Assembly: GCF_003086295.3 (NCBI RefSeq)
Contig: NC_092051.1
Coordinates: forward strand, 80,112,445-80,176,444
Source: Arachis hypogaea
Taxonomy: Eukaryota > Streptophyta > Magnoliopsida > Fabales > Fabaceae
Direction of reading: 5' to 3'
DNA length: 64,000 bases
Shown here in pieces: positions 22,112 through 33,342 of the stretch (position 1 is the first letter of the stretch; each line of letters opens with the position of its first letter). The notes under the pieces are model-generated. The model saw only the letters and a program-made list of their open reading frames with translations, made no database searches and was not told the DNA's origin. Both the position numbers and the translations under genes were made by a program.

Positions 22112-23583
22112 TGATAAACCACTATTTTATGGTTTATATTATGTTTAATTGTGTGGTTTTTTCATGATCCTTGCCCACTTATTCATCAATTTAGCATGCA
22201 TTTAGATTTCCTTCCTAAATTCAGTACATGTTTGAAAATTGCTTCCTAGAGACTTTAATTATTTACTTTTAATTCTCCTTTATTCCATTCGATGCCGTGA
22301 TCTGTGTGTCAAGTGTTTCAGGCCTTTTAAGGCATGAATGAGATGGAGATCGGAGAGGAAGCTAGCAAAAATGGAAGGAACACAAGAATTTGAGGAGATA
22401 ACCAGCAAGAAGTGACGCGGTCGCATGGCTCACACGACTGCGCGAAGGAGCACAAATCGCAGTGACGCGGCCGCATGGCTTGCGCGGTCGCGTGGATTAG
22501 AAAGCGCAAGCGACGCAGTAGCGTGGACGACGCGAACGCGTGGAGAGGAAAAAGCGCAAGCGACGCGTCCGCATGGACGACGCGATCGCGTGACATGCGC
22601 GATGTGCATAATCTGCAGAATTCGATGGGGGCGATTTTGGATCTTATTTTGGCCCAGTCTTCGGCCCAGAACAGCAGACTAGAGTCAGAGAATATGCAGA
22701 AACAACACACACATTCATTCGGTAGTTTTAGATCTAGTTTTTCACTCTCTTAGGTTTTTCTCTCTAGTTTTTAGGATTTTTAATTTTCAATTGGTCTTAG
22801 CATTGGAACATTGAGAAGAGTTATTTCCTCATCAAGACTTCATCATTCTAGTTTGTTCTCTTAACTTGGTTTTAATCTTCCATGTTCTTTGTTATGTTCA
22901 ATTTTGTCATTCAGATACTTTTATGATTAATTAATACAAGGATTATTTCTTTTTAATTCAATTTCTATTCCAATAATCATGTCTTCTTTTAATTCCCTTT
23001 CATATGCTATGGATTCTTTATTTACAATGCGTGAGTAGTTTCCTTACTTGATGGGGAGTTGATTAAAAGGAACTCTTGAGTCGGAAGGATTGAAAGAAAA
23101 TTTGTAATTGGGTTAAATGTTGGATTGCTATCCTGTCACCGACGCCAATCCCTTTGAACTAAGTGGGTTGCAACTTGTGAACAGATCTGGCATTCCCACT
23201 TGTTTGACTCTCCCTTACCTAGTAAGGGATAACCAAACAGAACAACCATTAATTATAAATTAATCTTACAATCACACCATCAATGATAGAGATTCTAACC
23301 AATTGATTCCCAGTCAAGGCTTTTATTTATATTATTTAAAATTTCTCAATTTAATTTCCAATTTACCTAGCTCAACTTCTTGGAACATCTGATTAATAAA
23401 ACAGCACACTTTTCTGCAACTCCTTGGGAGACGACCTGGGACTTAAAACTCCCAGTAATTTTAATTTAAACTTTCTGTGACACGTTTCTAAATTGATAGG
23501 CAGATTTTTGGTGAGTTAAGAACTATACTTGCAACGTAACCATTTTAATAAATTTTTAATTCACCAACTTCTGCTTCCCATCA
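22112..23583 (+). repeat. E4 LTR 1
   Basis: Starts TGATAAACCACTATTTTATG, ends CTTCCCATCA, 1472 bp, the same length as LTR 2. By eye only a handful of substitutions separate them (for example near 22430, 22578 and 23145). No convincing TATA box was found. The ORFs at 22327-22753 fall in its GC-rich palindrome zone and are not genes. Confidence 0.9.
22414..22600. repeat. GACGCGNNCGCGTGG palindrome cluster, E4 LTR 1
   Basis: About eight copies in 187 bp of words such as GACGCGAACGCGTGG and GCGCGGTCGCGTGG; CGCG arms are kept and the two central bases vary. The same cluster occurs in LTR 2 at about 33645-33831, and a related one lies in the internal spacer at 29358-29870. Confidence 0.85.
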
Positions 23584-23588
23584 ATTTT

Positions 23589-23606
23589 TGGCGCCGTTGC
23601 TGGGGA
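23589..23606 (+). other. E4 primer binding site (tRNA-Asp type)
   Basis: TGGCGCCGTTGCTGGGGA starts 5 bp after the LTR. It is complementary to the 3' end of plant tRNA-Asp(GUC) with one mismatch. The second copy is at 34820-34837. Confidence 0.8.
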
Positions 23607-23698
23607 GTTGCAATAGAGTGCTAATTTTATTATTTAGAATTTATTTATTTGTATTTTATTTAATTTTGTTACTATGAGCTGCATGTTTCTTCCGTCAA

Positions 23699-26600
23699 AT
23701 GACGTGTTCACTTCCTGATCCGCGCTTGCTAATATTCGATCCTGAAATTGAAAGGACTATTTCATGAATAAGGCGAGAATAGCGTAGGTTAGCCCACTCT
23801 GAGGGCGGATCTGAAAGTGAATTTGAGGAAGAAACCAGCCCCCGTTCTACTGATTCGGTTGTTCTACGTGCAGAAAACATGGCAGCTAGAAGAGTTACCA
23901 TTCAGGAGGAAGGAGCTCCTGATTTTACAATGCAACCGTTTCAAGCGCATCATCCAGCGGTAGCTACAGATTTTGAAATAAAGACCGCACTACTAAATTT
24001 GATGCCCAAGTTTCATGGCCTACCTGCTCAAGAGCCTATCAAGCACTTGAGAGATTTTCAGGCAGCCTGTTCTACTGTCAGGCATGATGGCACTGATGAA
24101 ACTTCAATTTTGCTTAAAGCTTTTCCGTTCTCTCTTGAGGGGAAAGCGAGAGAGTGGTACTACACTCAACCTATAGCAAATGTATCCAACTGGGATACAC
24201 TCAGAAAGGAGTTTCTGGAGAAATTCTTTCCATCTGAAGTTACTGATAAACTGAGGAAGGATATCTCTACAATTGTTCAGGACGACAATGAGACTCTCTT
24301 TGAATACTGGGAGCACTTCAATAATCTTCTGGAAGCATGCCCCACCACATGATTGACAAGATCGTGCTACTCAGCTATGTCACACAAGGAATGAGGCCCA
24401 AGATAAGACCACATTGGAAAGTGCCAGCAATGGGTCTATGAAGAAGTACAAGACTACTGATGAAGCTTGGCAATTGATCAATGATTTAGCTGAATCTACT
24501 CGGAACCATAGACAAAAGCAAGGCCGTTCAAGGGCCGTTGCAGAAGTATCTTCTGGCATAGAGACTGCTGCTCTTAATCGAAGCATCTGTGAAATGACCA
24601 ACCTACTGAAGCAAATGCAGTTAAATCAACAAGCTCAGCAAACTCAACCGCAGCAAAACCAATAACTAGTCCCACAAAGAATTTGCGGAATTTGTGCTGA
24701 TTACAGCCACTACCCTGATGAATGCCCGCAGCTCCAACAAGAAGACAACATGGTGGCATCCACTCACAACTTCTATGACCGCCCCAACCAAGGGTATAAT
24801 CAAAGTGGAAATAATAACCATGGATGGCAGGACAATTCAAACCAGAATTGGAGAGACAACAATAATAAGGGAGGCAGAGATAATCAGGAAAATCAGAGGT
24901 GGAATAATAATAACAACAGGCAGCAAAATCAACCTTACCGAGCACCTCACCTGAGGCAAAACCAAGGACCACCGAACAATCAGCAGCAAACCTCTCAATT
25001 TACTCATTCTTCTGTATCTTCTAATGAAGATTTATTACAAGCTTTTGAGAAAAGACAACTGGCCATGGAAAATACCATCGTGAACAATATTAACGCCAGT
25101 CTGAATGGTTTCACCTTGACTCTACAAGCTTTATTGACACAACTTGGTTCAGCACAAAATTCTAGTAACCAACCTTCAAGCACCACTGGAATCCCCTCTC
25201 AACCATTACCCAATCCAAAGGGAGGCATTAATGCCATCACCCTGAGGTCTGGAACCACACTGCAGGAGAGGAATCAGAAGGAACCAGGCTCACCAGAATA
25301 CGCCTCAGCTGAAGAGGTGGTAGAAATCGAAGATGTTGAAGAGGAAGAGGATATACAGGACATGGCTGAAGAAGAGATAGCTCAACCACAGGAAGAAGCA
25401 CCAAAAGGCACAGGCACCACAGAAAACACTACTCCCATTCCATTTCCACAACTTGCAAGGAAGCCCAGGAAGCAGCTGGAACCTGATCCTAAAATGGTAG
25501 AAATATTCAAAAAGGTTGAGGTAACTGTTCCCCTTTTTGATGTTATTCAGCAGGTACCTAAATATGCAAAGTTTCTAAAAGACTTATGTATCCATAAAGA
25601 CAAAATTAATGAATTAGAAACTATTCCTTTAGGTAGTTCTATATCTACTTTAATGGGAGGATTACCTGAAAAATGTAGTGATCCAGGTCCTTGCATAGTA
25701 ATTTATGATTGCATGTGTGATTTAGGAGCATGTGTCAGTATAATGCCTTTGTCTATATATGATGTTTTAAGGCTCCCTCCCTTAAAAAGGTCGATAGCTC
25801 GTTTTGTGTTAGCAGATAAAAGCATTATTACAGTGGCTGGAGTTGCTGAAGATGTTTTGGTGAACATTAAAGGGCTCACATTTCCCACTGATTTTTATAT
25901 CTTGGAGATGCCCCATAATGATTCAGATAAGCCATCATCAATCCTACTTGGAAGACCTTTCCTGAAGACTTCAAAATTCAAATTGGATGCTTTTTCAAGA
26001 ACATACTCCTTTGAAATAGATGGCCGCATAGTGATCTTCAATCTGAATGGAGTCATTGACAACCCCCCAGAAGATCGCTCTATCTTCCAGTGTGATGTCA
26101 TAGACAAAAGTGTGGCTGAAGTTCAAAAAGAAGAGTTTGAAGAGAGGCACACTGGACAAGGTCCAAGTGTGGGGACCCTCTTAACTGACAATGAGGACAC
26201 TTCGCCATTTTTGCAAGCCCCAGATAATCCAGAGCCTTCCCATGATCAAAAGTTAGAATTGAAACCTCTCCCTCCACATCTCAAATATGCTTATCTTGAG
26301 GATGAGCAGAAGCTTCCGGTTATTATTGCAAGGGAACTGACTTCTCAACAAGAAGAGCAGTTACTTGATGTACTGAGGAAGCATAAGAAGGCAATTGGGT
26401 GGAGTTTGGCAGACATAGTGGGAATCAACCCTCAAGTATGCGAGCACAGAATATTTTTAGAAGAGGGAGCAAGACCTGTCCGTCAACCACAAAGAAGATT
26501 GAATCCCACCATCTTGGAAGTTGTCAAAAAGGAAGTGACCAGACTATTTGAAGCCGGTATCATATATCCATTTCAGACAGTGAATAGGTAAGCCCAGTAC

Positions 26601-29163
26601 AAGTGGTGCTCAAGAAGTCCGGAATCACTACCGTGAAGAATGAGCATGGAGAGCTCATAGCAACTAGAGTTCAGAATGCTTGGAGAGTCTGCATTGACTA
26701 CAGGCGTCTCAACCAAGCTACTCGTAAGGATCACTACCCACTTCCATTCATTGATCAAATGCTGGATCGCCTGTTAGGTAAATCACATTATTGCTTTCTA
26801 GATGGTTACACAGGTTATTTCTAGATTCATATAGCTCCTGAGGATCAGGAAAAGACTACTTTTACATGTCCTTTTGGGACTTATGCTTATAAGAGAATGC
26901 CCTTTGGCTTGTGCAATGCACCAGCTACTTTCCAAAGGTGCATGATGAGCCTTTTCTCTGATCTTATTGAGGACTGTATGGAAGTTTTTATGGACGATTT
27001 TAGCGTTTATGGTGATTTTTTTAACCTTTACTTAGATGGATTATCTAGAGTATTAGATAGATGCGTTAATACAAACCTTGTATTGAATTTCGAAAAATGC
27101 CAATTTATGGTAAAGCAAGGGATTGTATTAGGACATGTGGTATCTAATAACGGCATTTCTGTAGACCCAGCAAAGGTGAATGTTATTTCTAGTTTACCTT
27201 ACCCCTCTTCTTTGAGGGAAGTCCATTCGTTCCTTGGCCATGCAGGTTTCTACAGGAGATTTATTAAGGACTTTAGTAAGGTGGCACTTCCCTTATCCAG
27301 ATTACTGCAGAAGGACATTGAGTTCGAGTTCAGTGAAGATTGCAAACAAGCATTTGATAAGCTGAAGACTGCTCTAACTCAAGCCCCAATTGTGAGAGGA
27401 CCCGACTGGAGCCAACCGTTTGAAATCATGTGCGATGCTTCCAACCATGCGGTAGGAGCAGCGCTGGCTCAGCGTGAAGGTAAAGATCCTTTTGTTATTG
27501 CCTATGCGTCTAAGACTTTAGACACTGCCCAGTCCAATTATACTACTACTGAGAAAGAGCTACTTTCTATTGTTTTCGCTCTGGATAAATTCCGAGCTTA
27601 TTTACTTGGTACTAGAGTAGTAGTGTATTCGGACCATGCAGCTCTAAAGTATTTATTAGCTAAAAAGGAATCCAAACCAAGACTTATACGTTGGATACTG
27701 CTGTTACAAGAATTTGATTTAGAAATAAAAGATAGGAGTGGTAATCAAAATTTAGTAGCGGACCACTTGAGTCGCCTTGAACATATTAAGGATGATTCTA
27801 CTCCTATAGATGATAATTTTCCTTTTGACAACCTGCAAGCAGTATCTGAGGTAGTCCCTTGGTACCCACCTGTTGCTAATTATTTAGTTAACCGCACATT
27901 TCCCCACATTTCTCTAAACATCAAAGAGACAAGCTGAAAAGCGAGTCTAAATATTATATATGGGATGACCCATATTTATGGAGATGTGGTGCTGACCAGA
28001 TAATTAGACGATGTGTACCTCAATCAGAATTCCAGTCCATTTTAGAGGCCTGTCACTCATCTGAGAGTGGAGGACACTTTGGCCCTCAAAGAACAGCTAG
28101 AAAGATCTTAGACTGTGGATTCTGGTGGCCTACTCTTTTTAGAGATGCTGCTGAGTTTTGTAAATCTTGTCACCCATGCCAGAAATTTGGTAACATATTC
28201 AAGAGGGATGAGATGCCTCAACAATATATGCTTTTCTGTGAAATTTTTGATGTATGGGGCATTGACTTCATGGGTCCATTTCCAAATTCTAGTGGATATT
28301 TTTATATATTGTTAGCTGTGGATTATGTTTCCAAATGGGTGGAAGCAATTCTTACCCGCACTGATGATGCTAACAATGTTGTTTCCTTTGTGAGAAACCA
28401 TATTATATGCCGCTTTGGATCACCACGAGCGATCGTGAGCGATCAAGGCACCCATTTTTGTAACAGGAGACTAATAGGATTGATGAAGAAGCATGGGATA
28501 ATCCATAAAGTTGCAACAGCTTACCATCCCCAAACCAATGGGCAAGCCGAGGTGTCAAACAGAGAAATTAAGCGTATCTTGCAGAAGATAGTAAAGCCTC
28601 ATAGAAAAGACTAGAGCACCAGACTACAAGATGCACTGTGGGCATATAGAACAGCATACAAGACACCCATTGGGATGAGTCCCTTCCGCTTGGTTTATGG
28701 AAAAGCTTGCCATCTCCCAGTTGAAATAGAACACAGAGCCTTCTGGGCAGTTAAGGAGTGCAACATGGGAATTAAGAATGCTGGAGCTGAAAGAAAGTTG
28801 CAACTGCAGGAACTGGAGAACCTTCGCCTGGAAGCTTATGAGAACTCCAGAATATACAAGGAAAAGATGAAAGCTGTGCATGATCAAAACATCAAGAAGA
28901 GAGAGTTCCAACCTGGAGATTTTGTTCTCCTTTACAAATCTCGACTGAGGCTCATGCCCGGTAAGTTGAGATCAAAATGGGAAGGTCCATACAGAATAGA
29001 GAAGGCTGAACCATACGGAGTTTATCACCTAAGCCATCCTTCAAGCTCTGAACTTATTAAGGTTAATGGACAACGTCTGAAGCTGTACCATGGTGAAAAG
29101 GTGCAGAAAAATAAGGAGCTTGAGATCTTCCGCTTGGAAGATCCCCACATCGCAGCAGATTGA
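23699..29163 (+). pseudogene. E4 gag-pol, copy 1, degenerate
   Basis: Order: gag capsid region (about 23950-24350), zinc-knuckle-like CGICADYSHYPDEC (about 24680-24720), AITLRSG spacer, protease with DLGAC near 25720, RT with FMDD near 26990, RNase H starting MCDAS near 27428, integrase zinc-binding region near 28050-28190 and DDE core 28255-28580. The C-terminus runs to 29163. Breaks: stops at 23765 and 23780 where copy 2 has CGA and CAG; single-C losses near 24344 and 24390; a TAA at 24663 also present in copy 2; a frameshift and TAG near 26575-26588; TAG at 26822; a frame change near 27935; TAG at 28612. The polyprotein cannot be functional. Confidence 0.9.
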
Positions 29164-29173
29164 GCTATTGGAG

Positions 29174-29224
29174 CGTCCAACTTACGGACGTAAAACCAAA
29201 GTGCTTGGTGGGAGACAACCCACC
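29174..29224 (+). other. Post-pol hairpin pair, E4
   Basis: Directly after the pol stop, CGTCCAACTTACGGACG can form a stem-loop and GTGCTTGGTGGGAGACAACC carries a second GGTGGG/CCCACC stem. E5 has the equivalent pair at the same place, so the structure is shared between families. Confidence 0.5.
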
Positions 29225-29357
29225 GCGGTATGATCGTTCTTTTCTTCACTTTTAGTTTTTCTTCTTTAAATAACTCTTCTCTTTATTCGTGCTTTTGTGC
29301 TCTTTCATATGCATGTCTTTATCTTTCTTTTAAAAAAAATAAAAAATAAAAAATATT
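29225..29357 (+). other. E4 spacer after pol
   Basis: Short T-rich spacer leading to the GC-rich cluster; no gene. Confidence 0.5.
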
Positions 29358-29870
29358 TCGCCGCGCGACGCGATCGCACCAGCGACGCGTCCGCGTGGCA
29401 AGAGGAGCACAGAAAAATAAAAATGAACAGAAAGTTACGCAGGAGGAGCGCTGGAGTCGTGCCAATGGCACAAATTGACCTACGCGACCGCGTCGCATGG
29501 AAATCATGGTCTCCTACGCGACCGTGTTCCCCACGCGGCCACGTGCCCTGCATTTTCGACGTAAAAGGATGCACAATGCTATATTGTGCGAGAGTGGCGC
29601 TGGATTGGTGCTGGAAGCACAATCCTTGTCACGCGACCGCGTCAACGATGCGGCCGCGTGATTATTCTCTGACGCACACTCACGCGATCGCATGACCGAC
29701 GCGATTGCGTCACCCAATTTTGGCAATTAAAATAAATCAAACAGAGAGTTGTGCTGGAGCGAGGCTGCACTCGCGCCAGCAGCGCAACATAGGTCACGTG
29801 ACCGCGTAACCGACGCGATCGCGTCCCCTTCCCTGACGCGTGCCCCAGGCGGCCGCGTCGCATGCGCCGC
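29358..29870. repeat. ACGCGNNCGCGT palindrome cluster in the E4 spacer
   Basis: About 14 words such as ACGCGACCGCGT, ACGCGATCGCGT and GCGGCCGCGT in 510 bp, the same motif as in the E4 LTRs. ORFs on both strands across it are compositional. Confidence 0.85.
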
Positions 29871-30629
29871 ACAGCTAAACCTCAATTGCCAAATTATCTT
29901 ATCTTTCTTTCCTCCAAATCCTAATTTTTCTTTTCCCTCCTTCTTTCTTCTTTCCCCCTTCTCCCTTCTATCTCACACACTCTCTCTCTCCTCTATTAAC
30001 AAGGTTTTACCTTCTTTTTCTTTCTTCTCTTTTCTATCATTCTTATTATATTATGTATATATTATTTTCTTTTTCTTTTCTTTTTCTTTTCAAACTTTTA
30101 TTTTCTTTATTCTTTTTTTTCCTTTTTACATGGTGTTAGAAATTTTTTGAGTCATTATCCCTCACTATATGCTTGTGACTTTTTACAATTTATTTGACAA
30201 TTATTATTATTATTTTTTAGGGGATTGCTTGCATGTTCAATTTCATACTTTTTACATCTTGTTTAACATGCATGCTATGTGTTTGTGAAAAAGCCCATGT
30301 GGCATTATGCACTTCTCTATGTTCCTATACTATTCAATGCTTACTTTTCACAACTTTCCCTTATTATTTATTAATTGAATTCAATTGTCAATACAAACGT
30401 GATGGTTTGTTACAAAGTAATGCTTGGTCTACGCTACTCATGCCTTTGCCTGCATGCCAATAAACCTCTTGCATTCCATTGTCCTACATGCACTTGCTAT
30501 ATTGCCAGTGATGAGCTTTCCACATGTAATCCGGACCATGTGTTAATGCTATTTATCTTTATTGTGCATTGACTATCACTTACAATACCCTCTTCCTTGC
30601 TCTATCTCTTTGAATTTAAATTCCTTTCT
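29871..30629 (+). other. E4 pyrimidine-rich leader of ORF2
   Basis: TC-rich then T-rich, intron-like, without a supported gene; it matches in character the 9600-10470 tract of E3. Confidence 0.5.
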
Positions 30630-30645
30630 CTTCTCTTCTTTCAGG
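30630..30645 (+). promoter_or_regulatory. Candidate 3' splice site before E4 ORF2
   Basis: TCTTCTCTTCTTTCAG then G and ATG at 30646. A textbook plant acceptor, placed as in E3. The donor is not identified. Confidence 0.55.
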
Positions 30646-31899
30646 ATGGCCACCAAGAAAGGAAAAGAGAAGGCTACTTCCAAACCACCAGCAAGAAGAG
30701 GAACTAAAAGAGAATTAGTGGCAGAGCCTTCTTCAACCGCAGTCAAGCCCTCAACAAAAAGAGTTAAGAGGATAATAAAGGTTGACGACAAGGAGAAAGC
30801 CTTTCCAGCAAAGGACACTGCGCGATTTCCCAATTGCTACTGTGAGCAGATGTTCCCTATCCTAGCTGAAAGGAACTATAACAATGAATACCTTCTTATC
30901 ATCCCGTCCAATATTGCCGCCTTTGTTGAGCTGCAAATTGAGCGAAGACAATGGGGTTTCCTACGGAGACAGCCAAGGCAGGTCAATCTCTCTTGGATAG
31001 TTGAGTTCTACTCCAACTTCTACATACCGACCCTGCAGTCTGTTTATGTCCGACAGAAGAAAGTCCCCATCACAGAAAAGGCCATTCAGCAAGTTCTGTG
31101 TCTTCCCCCTATTCCAGCAGGAATGGACGCTTTTCAAGAAGCCACCCTTCAGCGCCAGAAATACCAATTTGACTGGGACTCCGTTCTCGGAGTCATTGCA
31201 TTACCTGGCAGCCGTTGGATCTACGGATACCACCGTACCCGCCCTAAGGAAATCTTGGCTTCCACGCTTACCTTGGAGGCTCGCGTATGGGCACAGATCA
31301 TGTCCCATTACGTCTTTCCGAGCACTCATGAGTCCTCTTTCACTGCAGACATGGCTGTTCTACTATGGTGCATCCTTACAGACCAACCTCTGAATCTCTC
31401 AAGACATATCCGGAATGCTATGGAACACGTACAAATTGCGAGAAACTTACCTTTCCTCGCCTTGGTCTCAGATCTTGTCTCAGCAGCCAGAGTCTCCTAC
31501 AGAGTTGGGGACACCAAAGCCATGCTTCCACGGGGTGATCAATATGTCCCTAACGGGAAAAACCTCAGACTTTCAGCAGCCACTACAAACCAGCCTACTG
31601 AGCCAGTCGAAGATAATCCTTCTTCAACACTACAAGCATCTACAACTGAGAAATTGCTCCAGCAGATAATCGAACGGTTGGATCGGCAAGAACAGAAAGT
31701 AAAGCTGAAAGAGCGCCGTAACGAGCGCCGATTCAAACACCTCAAGGAGCTACTCAAGGGACGCTTCAGAGACTCAGACACCCCGAACTCCACTTCCTTT
31801 ACTAGCACTGGGAGCCATGATGGTCCCGACTGTGGAGATACTGCCACCAGCCCACCCCTGTTCCTGACAGATGGCACCGAGGACGGTGCAAAGCCTTAA
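30646..31899 (+). CDS. E4 ORF2, intact extra ORF in the env position
   Basis: 417 codons without a break, although gag-pol of the same copy has many. Residues 1-50 are Lys/Arg-rich and could bind nucleic acid or act as a nuclear signal. Residues about 60-300 hold the conserved blocks shared with E3 ORF2 (ERNYNNEYLL, RRQWGFL, EFYSNF, VYVRQKKVPI, SHYVFPSTHESS, LLWCIL). Residues about 335-375 are charged and Gln/Leu-rich (TEKLLQQIIERLDRQEQK), a likely coiled coil. The C-terminus is Ser/Thr-rich. I see no signal peptide or membrane segment, so it does not look like an envelope glycoprotein. The family is usually annotated only as a putative plant transposon protein; function unknown. The start is set by the splice-site context and the E3 alignment. 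Confidence 0.8.
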   Translation: MATKKGKEKATSKPPARRGTKRELVAEPSSTAVKPSTKRVKRIIKVDDKEKAFPAKDTARFPNCYCEQMFPILAERNYNNEYLLIIPSNIAAFVELQIERRQWGFLRRQPRQVNLSWIVEFYSNFYIPTLQSVYVRQKKVPITEKAIQQVLCLPPIPAGMDAFQEATLQRQKYQFDWDSVLGVIALPGSRWIYGYHRTRPKEILASTLTLEARVWAQIMSHYVFPSTHESSFTADMAVLLWCILTDQPLNLSRHIRNAMEHVQIARNLPFLALVSDLVSAARVSYRVGDTKAMLPRGDQYVPNGKNLRLSAATTNQPTEPVEDNPSSTLQASTTEKLLQQIIERLDRQEQKVKLKERRNERRFKHLKELLKGRFRDSDTPNSTSFTSTGSHDGPDCGDTATSPPLFLTDGTEDGAKP

Positions 31900-31911
31900 G
31901 TGTGGGGAGGT
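31895..31911 (+). other. Internal copy of the E4 polypurine tract
   Basis: CTTAAGTGTGGGGAGGT overlaps the ORF2 stop codon and matches the true tract TTTAAGTGTGGGGAGGT at 33326-33342 at 15 of 17 positions or better; both follow an AGGAC sequence. Confidence 0.7.
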
Positions 31912-33325
31912 CGGTCAGTACCTGACTTCCGGAGGTAAATTCTCTTCTCTGGCACCAATAATTAGGATATTTTAGTTAGATTTTCTTTCTTTTATAAAAT
32001 AGAATAAATTGCATAGATTAGAATAGCTGCATGCATGTTCTACTTGATTGAAGAGACAATAAGTTTCTTTTAAAAATCTATCTTTGGAATAAAATTTTAC
32101 TAATTTTTCAAAAATTTTTTATGATAAATCTGCTTGAGTTGTATTTGGAACATGATGTTTGAGCCAAAGAACACACAACCTGTGAAAGATTTGAGCCTTT
32201 ATGTATGGTTACATCATTTAACCATAATTATTTTATTCTTGTGTGTTTACTTCTCTATGATTGTAATCTATATTTTGTTTTATCTTATATGTCCAATATT
32301 TATTATATTTACATGCTTGCACATGATTGATGCCATTATTTGTTTAAACTCACTTATCCAAATCAAGCCTACCCTTCTCAATTACCTTTGTTAACCACTT
32401 TGAGCCTTTAATTCCCAATTGTTCGATATTTTACCACATTACTAACCTTAAGCCGAAAAAACAATTATATATCCCAAATTGAATCTTTGGTTAGCTTAAG
32501 ATAGAATTGTGTGTGCTAGTTAAGTATGGGAAATTACGGGAACAAAAGTTGTTGAGGGAATATGTCATGAAAATTTAAAGGGAATTTGGATACCCACTCA
32601 TGTGAAAATATAAGAATGAAAAATCTATGTGCATTGATAAGCTTTATTTATTCAAAAAAAATCAATAAATAAGGGGACAAAATTACCCCAATGTTAAATT
32701 CAGAATTCAAAGATCAATGCACATAGGATAGAATTAAAATACAAAGTTAAAACATGAGTATGGGTTGAAAAAGAGAATTATGGGTAGCTAAGCATGAATT
32801 TAAAAGTATATAGAATATATGTATATTAGGTGAGAGCTTAGGTTAATTAAAGATTCAATTTATAAAGCTCACTTAGCCATATGTATATCCTTACCTGCAC
32901 CTTGGCCCCATTACAACCCTAAAAAGACCTCATGATGTTTGCATTGGTATGTTAAATGTTGTTGATTGGTTAAGAGAAAAACAAAAGTTAGAAAACATGA
33001 CTGGAGAAGAATAGAGTGATTACCCTATACACTAGAGATTAGAGCGTACATACATTATCAGTGAGGGTTCAATGCTTAAACTTTCATGTTTCCTGCTTTC
33101 ATAAGCTATCTTCTTGCACTTTTATCGGTTTTATTGTATAATGATAGAATTAGTGGAATTTGATTTGTAACTGTTTTGAAAGGCTTATTTACTTTTGATC
33201 AAGTGGACAATAATCATATAGTTGCATTTATTTATATACGTAGGATTGCATTGCATTTCATGAGTTACTGCATGTTCATACTTATTTCCTTGTCTCCTTC
33301 AATTTAGCATGAGGACATGCTAATG
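31912..33325 (+). other. E4 3' untranslated internal region
   Basis: 1.4 kb of AT-rich sequence between the two polypurine-tract copies. No coding potential or other repeat seen. Confidence 0.6.
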
Positions 33326-33342
33326 TTTAAGTGTGGGGAGGT
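33326..33342 (+). other. E4 polypurine tract
   Basis: TTTAAGTGTGGGGAGGT ends at the TG of LTR 2. Confidence 0.8.

Noticed and set aside
30646..31899. E4 ORF2 as an envelope glycoprotein
   Set aside because: No signal peptide, membrane segment or glycoprotein-like cysteine pattern; basic N-terminus and coiled coil instead.
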